Both the position numbers and the translations under genes were made by a program. Under the pieces are notes generated by a model that worked only from the letters and a program-made list of their open reading frames with translations, was not told the DNA's origin and searched no databases. Below, one piece after another: positions 1 to 11,018 of a stretch of DNA of 64,000 nt. Each line of letters begins with the position of its first letter. Position 1 is the first letter of the stretch. The stretch is from Cladorhizidae sp. MBARI D1340-BT2 (lineage: Eukaryota > Porifera > Demospongiae > Poecilosclerida > Cladorhizidae), in contig JAQNBH010000010.1 of the NCBI GenBank assembly GCA_028752905.1, positions 10,425,493 to 10,489,492 of the forward strand. Direction: 5' to 3'.

Positions 1-279
1 TAAATCCGTCCTAAGCCAAAAAAATCCCTTTTCGGGAATAGGCATTATAAGAAAGGCAGTTCAATCATTGAACTAAACGTTTGAAAAGGGAGGAATATAC
101 CGACAAAAATCATCCAAAAGGACACAACAAACTATGGCACTATAATTATACCAGAACACAACACATACAAGAGTAACAAAACAGTTTTTTTCCTCTTCCA
201 ATCCTAGCTCGCGATTCATGAGTCGCCTGCCAGTTCCCCTGCTAGGTCCTGGCTGGTTGCTATATAGGCCTTGGCTGAT

Positions 280-790
280 TGCTAGGGCATGGGGTAGCAG
301 TGTCAAAGCACCAGCAGCATACATAACACTCCATTCCTCTGCTGCTGATCCTCAAACCCTTTCCTCACCCGACTGGCCCTTCTCCTCAAAGTTTTAGCTA
401 GCTCCGTTGCCCTGTATCTTGCCTTCTTCATCCTAGCAACATCTCAAGAAGTGTCCTACTTGAGGCTACTTCCCAGGCGGGCATAGATCGCTTTCAAAAG
501 CTTAACAATGGCTTCTGGAATGGGGGTGTGCTTGTGATGATGTTTTCATGCCGTGCCTGAGCCACTTGGTATTTGCACCAAGAGGCCTCTCCAGTTGAGC
601 AAAGGTGATGACGGGGTCTCTCGTCAGTGGAATTCAAGTGGAGTAGGGCCGCTTGAACAGACTTGATCATTCTATCCAGATCCCCAACACTCTTCCTGAT
701 CGCATCTCCATGGTAGTTTTGGAGAGAATTAATTAAGGTGTCTGTCAAGCGTCGTACTCCACCAATGGTATTTCCATCTGACACTTGCTA
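280..790 (-). mobile_element. Mutator-like transposase remnant
   Basis: The minus strand reads open from 784 to 494 and then continues with stops to about 280. The conceptual protein has a segment like RLTDTLINSLQNYHGDAIR followed by HHLC-x6-SWCKYQ. That Cys-Trp-Cys block is typical of the C-terminal half of Mutator-like (MULE) transposases in invertebrate genomes. Further on, AIYARLGSS fits the next conserved block. The N-terminal catalytic region is absent and stops interrupt the 3' part, so this is a dead fragment. The family name rests on motif memory only. Confidence 0.5.
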
Positions 791-1680
791 ACAATACAAA
801 GCATTAGCTAGCCTCATTGCACTGACTCAGTAACAGCACTTTATTATTAATTCTGAGGGGAAGGTGGTTAGCCCCCCCCCCCCTCCCTCACCCACCCCCA
901 TCCCTTAACTACACCTTTGTGTAACATGAACACCCTTGTAAAATGAATAACTCACCTTCTCTTTAGGTTTTATAATTTATATCTGGTAAGAGGTCGACAA
1001 AATAATTTTTCTAAAGCATGCCATGGCAGGTGATTAGCAGCTAGTACAGCCTAATGAACACACTCTAATTGAAGAGTACAGGTTTAGCTAACTTCAGTTC
1101 AATTTATAGCACTTCAAGTCTAACCACTCCGGAAATACCCTTACCTAGCACCTAACCCATAGTTTTTTAGGGCCTGGTTTTTCCCAACTGTATATAACTT
1201 TAGCATACATACACCTATGACAAAGTGTTTTACATCACATAAGAGCAGACAGAGAGATCTATCTTTTAAGCTATTTATCAAGTTCATACAATAAAGCATA
1301 TAGAAAATATGAAGTTCCAAAGTTGGAGGTAATCACAACAAATTATGAGGTAAAACCCAATTAAAATCAGGAAGGGATCCCCGATAACTGGCTGTATTGG
1401 TGTGTGTGTGCAAAATAGGAGCATTTCAGCACTGCAAAAAGTATTCCAATGCTATGACAATAATATAACTGGGGGGGAAAAAATTTTCATTCAAATCCTT
1501 TTTTTGCCCATCCGACCCCCTTAAGTGAGAGATTCAAGATATTCTATTGAATATACATGTTTGCTAATTTCCACAGTATTAGAAAAATGATATCTCTAAG
1601 TTCTAAAATGCATGGTTCTAACTGGGAACACCTCCCAAGTTTAATATTGCTAGCATTGATTATTGGATCACTTCAAATAT
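791..1680. other. No gene seen; low-complexity and old repeat
   Basis: No coding region is recognisable. A C-rich stretch lies at about 872-900. Positions 1190-1340 resemble, weakly, the right inverted arm at 10830-10985 (shared core around 'cagagagatctatctttt'), so a diverged member of the same repeat family is likely here. Confidence 0.4.
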
Positions 1681-1689
1681 ATGTTGTGT

Positions 1690-3020
1690 CGGTAAGAGTG
1701 CTTGCTCGATGCTTCTGATGATTGCATCTTCTTGGAATTGTGATATCTGATCCGCTGTTGGTAGCAATCGTCTCAGCATCTTTGAACCAATCAATCCATA
1801 CTGACTTGAAGTTGTCTTTCTCTATATATGGACTTCATTAATGGCTATGTCGATGTACTTGTATGCAGCTACCACATCAACACATCAGCTTCTGAAGTTT
1901 GGTGCTGAGCCCTTTCAGTTTATCCAGGCCATTCAGCAGAGTAACAAGTGCCACAATATTGTAGCCAGTTTTCAATGAATGTTTCATCCCCTCTACTTTG
2001 GTCTAAGTGGATATGTCCCAGGACCAATTATCTTTGTCTCCTCTTGCCTGCTCGATCTGTGGATAGTCATGTGACACATATCATGGAGTGTGGTGAAGAT
2101 ATACTTATACAGAGCATGAAATGTTTCTAAGCAATCATGTCTCTCGCTTCATCTGGTCCTACAAAGGCTTTTGAGTTTGGAAACTCTGTTTTCAGGAGCA
2201 CACACACAAAGGACAAGCTCAAGAAAGTGCTATCTCTTAGGAGGCAGATGACAGAACAAGTACACATCATTGATTATGTTAAGCATGTTTCTGAGAGCTT
2301 AAACTGAACATGACTTCCCAATTGCCAGATTTAGAACATGAGAAGGACTGTGTGTATATATTGCAAGTTGTTTTTTCTCACAGATCAATGCTTGGGCTCC
2401 ATTTTTCTCATCAGCCATTGCTGAAGCACCATCAAATGACTACCCTCACCTGCTGTGTTGCACATCCAATTGCTTGGAAAGATGCTCCAGATAGCACTAG
2501 CCATGTATTGTCCACCAGGCAGCTCTAGATGGAGGAAGTCTTGCCTGTTATGAGGTTCTCTGCCAGTTATGTCAAACAGAGGGACAGTACCTCCCTGTTT
2601 CCATGGGGATCTGTAATTCCATCAGCCAGGATACTGTTGTATGCACTTATTTCAGAGGTCCCAGGATTTTCTCATATAGGTTGCGGGTAATAATGCCAAC
2701 AAGTTCATTCTGAGTAATTTTTGACATGTAACACTTGTCCTTCTCATCCTGTTCCAAATGTTTACACAAGATATGGTCACTCATGGAGTATGATCAATAA
2801 TTGCATGAAATTCCACCTGTTAGTTGCACAGACAGTACCCAAGATGACCATTTTTCCATTTGGCTTAGCAAACAGTATATACACAGTACTTACAGTATCC
2901 ACCACTCAGAGAGGGCGAATAAGAAGGCTACTGAAATGTTTTCGACCTAGAATCCTGGAAAATAAGTGGGATTCATTATCTTTCTTTGTCACTTCACCAG
3001 TAACAAAGTTAGTTCCATAG
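1690..3020 (-). mobile_element. hAT-like (TTF-zinc-finger/DUF4371 type) transposase fossil
   Basis: Translating the minus strand from about 3020 down to 1690 gives a frameshifted, stop-containing protein. It carries the landmarks of the TTF-type/ZMYM1-like hAT transposases. Around 2440-2310 it reads SFDGASAMADEKNGAQ, then THSPSHVLNLAIGKSC; these match the 'DGAS-x-M-x-G-x-x-G-x-Q' and 'HC-x-x-H-x-LNL' blocks. Around 1900-1830 it reads VDVVAAYKYIDIAINEV, which fits the later helical region. No single frame is open for long, so it is not functional. The same family is better preserved at 47330-49684 on the plus strand. Confidence 0.75.
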
Positions 3021-3940
3021 TCCTCCTGTGTGAGTTAGTTATACTTATACTTGTCTCAACCTGTTATAGATTGCCTTGAAGCAAAGAACCCTATGTCATA
3101 TGAAATAGGATAATGTGGCACAGCAACAGCACAAGCGAGTTTAGTACAGTAATTGAAGCTGGGCTAGTAATTACTACCTTTACCAAAGAGTTCTGGGCTG
3201 CTAGAGTTACTTGCAGAAGTATTATCCAAAGAACCATCACCGGAAGCTTACTTAACCCTACAAATACAATTTGAATAGAATTGTCACTGTGTGAACTAAT
3301 TATAAAATGCACCTGAACTAGATCAGGTCCTGTGCTAAATATTTTATAATGTGTATGATATTCTAGCTACATGTAGCTTGCTGACAGGCGGAGTCTAACC
3401 TATAATCCTTAATATTATACAATATCTTAGTTACTGTGTCTTACTGTGGTATATGTACCTGAAGAAATCTGCAATGGACTGCTGCCTCACATTATTTTGT
3501 GGTGGCTCCATGCATAACTAAGTCTTGAGATGAGAAAGTAGTTTGAAGTGAGGGCTGTAGGAGATCATACTATAGCACTGTAGGTCTTCAAAATGCTAGA
3601 AGAAAGAAGTAAGAAATACACTTGAGTTTTGCCAATCAGAGAAAAACAGAGCTCACCACCTGCAATACAGTAAAGGTCAGGACACTCACTCATCCAGGCC
3701 TCTATTTATTGGAATTTGTTCAGATTATTGTAAGTAGCACTACACAAGTAGATGTACATACAGATATTTATGTCCTAGTGTTCAATTACATAGGTTTGTA
3801 CATGTCAGTCTAATGAGCTGTAAGTGATCCTGTAATAAATACTTATTGCTAATAATTTGCCTAGAGCTGGCAACAACAAGGACTTGGCAATATGACCTAA
3901 GTTGTAATAACTATACTCTTGAGGGGTGGGGGGTGGGTTG
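3021..3940. other. No gene seen
   Basis: Short open frames exist on both strands (for example 3091-3312 minus), but none shows a motif or codon pattern that supports a gene. Confidence 0.4.
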
Positions 3941-3949
3941 GGCGTAAAA

Positions 3950-6100
3950 TTACCTAAACCTCACCCCCACCTCCCTTTGACTAGAATCCCCCACAACTCT
4001 AACAACCCAGCTGAAGCAGTCCTCAGTCTAAATTGCAATTGCACACCTTCCTGATCCGAACATACCTCCCCACTCCTGCACCATTCTTTGCCAATTTATA
4101 CAAGTTCAGCATACTCTTGATGTTTACTTCCTCCTCTCAATCCTTCTCATTTCTCACCTTGACTTTTACCTTCCAATTAAGTATTAACCAAATCTCATCA
4201 TTTAGCGCATATTTCTTCCTCAAGATCTCATAATCTTCCCACCATTCAAATCCTCCATCCTCTCTAGGTTTATTTCACATATTTTGACCAATCTGCTCTA
4301 TTCCATCACCTCCAATCTCTTACCAAACAAAACCTTCATCTCTTCCCTCCTCTCTTCCAGTTTTCCACTCCTAATCTCCCCATTCCTGCTACTTTATTAC
4401 TTGCCCTCAACAATCTCTTGCCCACTCTCATCTGTGCAGACTCAAACTTTTTGAAGCTTTATGTCCACCTGTCCACCACATTTTGGCTGCATATTCCATA
4501 ATAGGTCTGAACTCCCACACCATTCTTCCTATGTCTACTTCTTACCTGCCCATTCACTCGACTCATCCACGTCACCATCCCACCCCACTTTTCTGCCTTC
4601 TTTGCTATCTTATCTAACTGAACATTACCCCTTAGCTTCCTATCAAATCACATTCCCATGTACTTGAATTCTTCGACCTCTTCCAATATCTCCTCCCCAA
4701 TCATCCAATTCACCACCCTGCTTCCTTCTTAAACTTAAGCCTGTACCACATCCAACATAGTTACAGTTCCACCGAGTGTGCCTAAAGAACAACATCAACT
4801 GCATATATCAGTGCACCACACTAACACCCTTTCACCTTAACTCCTATCTCAGCTCTCTCCAACTCCTCTGCCATTCTCATCAAATAAATGTTGAAAAGAA
4901 AGGACATCGCTGCCCCTATTCTCAATAGTGAACCACCTAACTCCTTCCGTTCAATATTATCCTTCTATCCACCACACCTTATAAACCTGCACATATCCTT
5001 ACAAGTTTTTCCTCTACAGCTTACTGCCCTAAATTATGCCACAGTCCCTCCCTGTGTACACTCTCATATGCCCTGGAAACCAGATATGAACTCTTCTTCT
5101 CCCTATTCCTCACTTCACAACCTCCTTTTAAAACAACCACTGGTCCGAACATCCCCTCCAACTCCTAAATCCTCCCTGATCTTCTGTCAAAATTCTATCC
5201 CAAGGAAACCCTCCCAATCTCCTCGCAAACACCCTTACAAACACCTTCACACCAGTAAAAATCAATCAGTCATCCTATAATTCCCTACTTGGTCCTCATC
5301 GGCATCATTGTGGTGAGGTACCAAACTCCTCTTCCAGTCCCACTGGGCAGCAGTCACTCCTATCACCACATTCATCACCTGCAGCATCACCTCCACAATC
5401 TTCAACCTCCATACACATCAGCATCTCATTCAACATTCCTTCTGGGCCTGGAGCCTTTCCTCTCTTGAAACAATCATTACCTCTACTACTTGTTTCCTAC
5501 TTACTTCCTCACACATAATTAACAGAATTGTGGTACTATGGTATCCTCTTTTTTTCCTCCATGGCTCTTCTCATGCTGCCATCACCTCCACCATCTCGTC
5601 TTCTTCCATCATCCTTCTCTCATAATCTTTCACTCCTTTTATCCTTCTCTCCTTCCTCTTTGCATTCCAAAACAGCATACAACTACTCCGACATGCTCTG
5701 TAATCTTCTTTATAGTTCACTTCCTCAATTCCTTTCTCTTTCCTAAAATCTTTTCTCTGTAGTCATCCCATAATTGTCTTAATGTAGCCCCCCCCTCCTA
5801 CCTTTCCTTGCTTCCCTCAACTTCTTATGTTTCTTCTTCCTGACACCAATTAACCTCTCCACCTCCTCTGTCTGACCTGTAATCTTCTTCCTTCCAATTC
5901 CTTCCTTTGCTGCAGCCAAAAGTTTTTCCTTCCACCTACTGAGCATTTCTTCAACTATGTTTTTTTCCAACTCTTGCTTAAGCTCTCTCATCTCCTCTTC
6001 CCACCCTATGAGCATTTCCTTCCCTGCCCCCTGATACTCCTCCCAGTCTAGGTTATCATAAACTCACCATTTACATCACTCTCTTCTCACTTGTACCTCT
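3950..6100 (-). mobile_element. Non-LTR retrotransposon reverse transcriptase, decayed
   Basis: The strand shown is strongly pyrimidine-rich; the complement encodes a lysine/glutamate/arginine-rich protein broken by frameshifts. In order along the minus strand: a charged linker (6015-5779, KKKHKKLREARKGRR), then GKAPGP-G-x-LNEML (near 5460-5400, RT motif 2A), a CP-x-x-W-like block (near 5340), LFNIYLMRMAEELERAE (near 4890-4840), the catalytic box read as YAVD instead of YADD (near 4793-4805), and a C-terminal ES-Q-MRVGKRLLRAS block (near 4440-4400). This block order is that of the RT and thumb of a LINE-type ORF2. The lost catalytic Asp and many stops show a long-dead copy. No poly(A) tail or target duplication was found. 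Confidence 0.75.
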
Positions 6101-7680
6101 TTCATACCCCAAATAATTTCTCCCCATAAAGTTATGGTCCGACCTCATATCCAGCTTGCTAGTCTTCAACTACCTCCCTAGCTACATCCATGGCTTTACT
6201 TACCTGCTAGAAAATGTTATCAAATCCTTGGGAATTTGTAGCTGATGCTACATTTGTAATACCAACAAAACATGGCATGTGTTGATATTTTTTATAATGG
6301 CCATAATCAAGTTAATATAGTCATCTACTGCTCAGCTGTAGTATACAGAAGTGACAAAACAAACCCACAAATAATCAAATGGAAAACATTTTAACTTAAC
6401 ATTGAAAAGTATATCGGATGATGTGTTAAGAAGAAATTTGGCTGCTGCATATATCAAGGATTCATTTCTTGTAATGGGAACTCCACTTCACCTTACCACT
6501 TGGGCCTAACTAAAATACAGGTGGCCTGTGATAACAAGTAGTACGTGATACACGTAAACCTCATCATGCATGTTGGAGTGATTTCTAGGCATATGGCAGT
6601 TTCCAAGGTAGTTTCTAAGTAAATGTGGGCTCCTAGGAAATATTTAAGAGTGTTTGCCTCAATGTTCAACCAATAATTTATTTCAATGGCTGTGTTTCAA
6701 GTGGACACACCCAGCCTTGGGTTCAAATATTTTGTGGGTTTTGACGGAGTGAAATTGATCGAAAATATCTCAGCAGGAACACACACTGGAGCAGCAGTAT
6801 GCCATGCTGACGTTTGTCCCATCAGTAGTTTTAATTGTGTGAAGAGGAGTCTACTCTTTGCTGTACACCATTAAGAGCACTTTGCTGCCATCGTCTGCCA
6901 TTTCCTAAGGACTCAGCTTCCTCCCTATCTTCTTACTAACATCACAGCAGTAATGGATTATACATACTAAACTACATTGTTTTGTGGTGCATAGTTGTAC
7001 TGGTCTCATGCATTTCTGGTGCTGCTAGCATAACAATAATAGTATGTCAAACTATAGGCTTGATTCATGTGTATCCATTTGGCATAGAGAGGTATAGAGT
7101 TGTGACTGCATAGGAGGCTTTTTCAAATATTTCAGCTATAATACTAAAGTTACTTATTATGGCAATATAACTGTATGTCTTTGAACTGTTATATGTCGGT
7201 CAGGATGGTAGTTCAGTGGGAGGTACTGGACAATGACACAATGTGTGAGTGTACCTTGTGTAGTCACCAAGGAACGGCTGTGGCATGTGTGAAGTTATGG
7301 AACCTAGACATCGAGTAATCTGATCAATGAGGTGAGAACCCTAGGATAGATCCAGGAATGAACCAGGTAATAAAGCTGAAATAACATATACTGTTACTAA
7401 TCAATAATAATTACTTTGTGGTTTATATTATTTATTTAATTGGGAAAACATTTGAGGAATCATCACAATGTTGTTCAAGGTAAGTAGTTGTAGTACATCA
7501 ATGGATATACTAATTATTGGTACATATATACTATAAGGTGAAGTTCACTCTACATTGTTATGTGTTAGTGGGAGGAGTGTCTGGCTCTTCAACTGCTGGT
7601 GGTAAAAAAGCTGCAGTGCATACAGCCAGGAAAATGCAATGTTTGCCACAACATTGAGTGCTGTCACTTTCATTAAAGCA
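6101..7680. other. No gene seen
   Basis: AT-rich sequence downstream of the receptor gene's 3' end. An open frame at 6686-6874 (plus) has no recognisable motif. The receptor's 3' UTR and polyadenylation site should lie in the upper part of this interval, but I cannot place them. Confidence 0.35.
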
Positions 7681-7687
7681 GCAATGT

Positions 7688-8865
7688 TTAGCACAGGTTT
7701 TTCTGAGTACATTCGACATTTCTTTCTTTTGCACTGAAAAGTGTGCGAGATTGTATGATAGGATGCACTACGGATTGTGAAAGTAGAGTTAGGTAGCTGA
7801 AGGATGCCTTGAAGACAAGTGCATCTAAAGAAGTTGAAGATTCGATTGACTCATATGCTATTCCTGATGTCAATATCACCATTACTGGGATCCATGTGAC
7901 AGCATTGATGACCAAAATTGCGATGAATGCTTTTATCACCCTGGTTTCTTGTTTGATTTTTTCTTGATTGATTCTCCTTAATAAGTTGTCCATATATTTT
8001 ACTGATTCATCATCTTGTAGTGCTTTCTGATTGACTTCAGTGCTATACAAAACAGCCACACATTGGTCACAACTGATATTATAGCAGGTGGCATTCCTAC
8101 TAGGAACAAGAGTAATAAGTACCAAGTGTTCTCAGCTAATCTATAGCCATTGAAAGCTACTGTACACATCAATGAACGATTATTAAAAGATAAAACATCA
8201 AATCCAAGCAATGGTGTGACGGATACTGCAGTGCTCAGCAACCATGCTGCTACAATCAGTGAACGCACTATCTTGACTGTCGTGTACCTTTTATATCGCA
8301 ATGGCCTCCAGATGAATACAAATCTGTTCACTGATATGAGAGTATATGTGTAGCCAGAGGCAAATGTGAAGATGTGGAAGAGCAATCCCATTTGACATAT
8401 TTGGCATCTTACATAATCAGTGTTACCGAACAAAAAGTTGTCTGCAATTCCAGTGATTATCGTGATGGGCATAACTAGGATACAAATGAGAAGGTCTGCT
8501 GTAGCAAGACTTAGCAGTAGCATCATGGCAGGATCAGTAGATAGATGCTTTCTGAAGATACTTATGATGACATAGGCATTGAATGGTTTTCCAATTATAA
8601 TAAAGAACAACATGCTCACAATGGTAACAATATATCTGTTATAGAAGATGCTTCTTGTAGGTGTCCATTCTTCCACAGTGATTGAGTCCTTACTAAGATT
8701 TGCTATCAAACAAGTGTAGTTGCTAACCATTTTTCCGAATGTCACGGTCTTAAGCCCGGTTAACAATATAATGCAAGTCAATCCGCGTTCCATCCTTCTG
8801 ATCCATTGCGCAGTCTCTGGATGAGCAGGCTCCCCCACCCGAGCTCCTGATTGTGATGGGGGCAT
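7688..8865 (-). CDS. Rhodopsin-like (class A) G-protein-coupled receptor, one frame break
   Basis: Single-exon seven-helix receptor. The upstream frame (8865-7999, 288 residues) carries helices 1-5; a second frame (open 8125-7688) carries helices 6-7. TM1 is near residues 77-100. TM2 contains LATADLLICILVMP, matching the class A LAxAD motif. TM3 is followed by SVNRFVFIWRPLRY, where the usual DRY is NRF. TM5 ends at IALKSIRKHYK. TM6 reads AILVINAVTWIPVMVI, a WxP-type motif. TM7 ends SVVHPIIQ where NPxxY is usual. N-terminal sites NYT and NLS and an ECL2 site NRS could be glycosylated. Cys residues fit the TM3-ECL2 disulfide. The Met at 8793 begins a hydrophobic, possibly signal-like stretch, and the Met at 8730 is another good start. 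The frame changes within about 7999-8045, in the third intracellular loop, by a net one-base loss or two-base gain, so this is either a recent pseudogene or a sequence error. The ligand is not predictable. Confidence 0.85.
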
Positions 8866-9620
8866 ACTGGAACGAATATGAAAGAATGCGCAGGCGCCGG
8901 AGCAATCAGAATCATCACGTGTGAACTTTACACTCTTTCATGCTCTCTTGGCTTTACCTAACCTCTGGCTTGTCTCAGCTAGTGACTATAAAGATCTTAG
9001 GGCCAAAGACATTGCCTGGAAGGAAGTGGTCTTAATTACATGAAGTCTTAACAGAAATAACTTGGTACTTTAATTTTTGATTGTGATAAAATGAATAGAT
9101 TTTCATTTCACAGAGAATCTGTTGTTTGCCATAAATGCTCAGTTGGGCTTTATCAAATTGGAAATGATGATGACTGCATCTTGCACTGGTCATAGAGTGG
9201 AAATATGTTGTATGTGTGAGTGTGTGTAAGACTAAAAAATAATGTTATCTTCTATTACCTAATATATAATGTTTGAGAGGAGAGAGGAGGGCACATAAAT
9301 GAGGGCATGGACAATAATGCTGGAATAGGAACCAGAATCAACTCGAATCAGCCGACAAAACTTGTTTATTTCTAGCTAGGTCTCTGAGACGGTTTACGAA
9401 AACCATTACTATAATAATTATATCAAAATTTAGTTCTATCTAGCAAGATAATCTAGCTATGCATTAGAAATTATTTGTGTTTAAAATCATCCATAATTGT
9501 GAATTTTTATACCTTCCTTGCTAGTACTTGTCGTCATCACAATCGAAAAACTTCCTTTAAGCTCTGGTAAAGCTCCTATACATCAGCTGTCAATGTTTCT
9601 AAACTGGAAGGAGTAGAACA
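8866..9620. other. Upstream of receptor; no gene seen
   Basis: This should contain the receptor promoter and 5' UTR. No TATA or CpG-island-like feature stands out. Positions 9206-9230 hold a short TG-rich tract. Confidence 0.3.
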
Positions 9621-9621
9621 A

Positions 9622-9881
9622 AAGTATGTCAGGAAAGACAGTTGCATTTTTAATTTTTACTTGTGGTTACAACTTTAGAGCTCTTTAGATTCTGCAAACT
9701 TCATGGATATATAGCTCAATAGATGGTCTCTCTGTGTGCTCTCTTTTGATACTAAAATATGTTTCATAAGTATAACTATAGGCAAGTTACTAGACCCTAA
9801 AGTGGAGCGACCTCAAAAACCTGATTCCCAAAAACCTCATCCAAAATAACTCCAGATTGCTAAGTGCTAAAGATTTGAAAT
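9622..9881 (+). repeat. Left inverted arm (about 260 bp)
   Basis: Runs from near 'gacagttgcatt' to 'gtgctaaagatttgaa'. The reverse complement of 10756-11018 matches it over most of its length with scattered substitutions and small indels. Confidence 0.8.
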
Positions 9882-10628
9882 TGGTACGAGTGGCTAGAGG
9901 AAGCCCTAGGCTATTCATTGAACTTCAAAAGCTTCACCTCGTGAGCATAGTTTGTGCCCTCAAGATCTTTTATATGAAGCTATTTCCTGCTGTGACCTAC
10001 TGCATGAATGTGATATCCCCTTTCTTAACCTTCCACCATCTTCTAGAGCTCGACAAAATAAAGGCTGCATTCCTTAAGAAGGCACTCACCAGAATGCTTC
10101 CTCAACCCTTGTTCATAAACTCATTAGAACGTTGAAGATATGAAGATGAGAGGATACATTTTTGCAGGGAATGCCTGGGACCAATACAGACGTCACCGAG
10201 AAGGGAGACTCCATAATATATCGTCTAAGTTTGGCACAGATGGCCCGGCTTTCGAAACGTCAAGATGGAGGGAACCAAGCCAGAGGGAGAGACATAATAT
10301 TTACTAAAACCACAGTTCACGGGTTTCATTATCTGATGTGTTGTTTCACAAACTGTTATGATCCTGATCCCAGCTGCATTTGTGTCCTATGCTTAGAGCC
10401 TGCAGATTTTTATCATGTCGCTTCCTGTGAGTGGTATGTCCCTTCCCAAATTATTAGAAAAGATTAGGAGAATAAGGACCAAGATTCTTGTCTGAAGCTA
10501 CTATTAGTGCTATTATTATAATTTACTTACACTATATATTCTTGCATAATAATTATTATATGTATTGTCCAGCTGGGACGAAATTGAAAAAAAGAAGAAA
10601 AAAAAGAAAGAAGATAAAAAATTTAGTA

Positions 10629-10706
10629 TGTGGTCAAGCGGCGGGTGGAGAATTGATTACGTTGAAAATCAACGTATCAATTCCCCCCCCCGCATGCTTG
10701 ACCACA
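10629..10706. mobile_element. 78-bp palindromic MITE with TA target duplication
   Basis: The left arm starts TGTGGTCAAGC and the right arm ends GCTTGACCACA. The arms pair almost throughout (inner part ATTGAT-x-ACGTTGA / TCAACGTATCAAT) around a 3-base AAA centre. TA dinucleotides flank it at 10627-10628 and 10707-10708. A TA duplication and near-perfect hairpin fit a Tc1/mariner-type foldback MITE. It is inserted in the spacer between the LINE fragment and its right inverted arm. Confidence 0.8.
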
Positions 10707-10755
10707 TAATTACATTTTCACGCCTAATGAAAAAGGTCATTGAATAGAGGCAATT

Positions 10756-11018
10756 CAAATCTTTAGCACTTAGCAATCTGGAGTTATTTTGGATGAGGTT
10801 TTTGGGAAGCAGGTTTTTGAAGTCCCTCCACTTTAGGGTCTAGTAACTTGCCTATAGTTAAACATATTTTAGTAACAAAAGAGAGCACACAGAGAGACCT
10901 ATCTTTTGAGCTATATATAAAGTCCATACCATGAAGTTTGCAGAATCTACGGAGCTCTAAATTTGTAACCACAAGTTTTAAAAAAAGTTTTAAAAAAAAT
11001 CAACTGTCTCCCCTTTAG
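10756..11018 (-). repeat. Right inverted arm (about 260 bp)
   Basis: Reverse complement of 9622-9881. It keeps a longer open frame on the minus strand (10972-10784) than the left arm does, so the left arm has decayed more. Confidence 0.8.

Larger units (their letters stand above)
9622..11018 (+). mobile_element. Non-LTR retrotransposon 3' fragment between inverted arms
   Basis: The plus strand at 9857-10467 encodes a decayed LINE C-terminus. LSAKDLKLVRVARGSPRLF is followed by a helical KIFYMKLFPAVTYCMNVI stretch and LDKIKAAFLKKAL, typical of the region after the RT thumb. A C-terminal CVLCLEPADFYHVASC then looks like the terminal Cys/His element of such ORF2 proteins. One frame break lies near 10140. 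The left flank (about 9622-9881) is repeated in inverted orientation at about 10756-11018, and both arms include the first codons of the LINE segment. The structure therefore arose by inverted duplication or 5' inversion of the element, not by ordinary TIR transposition. Confidence 0.7.
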
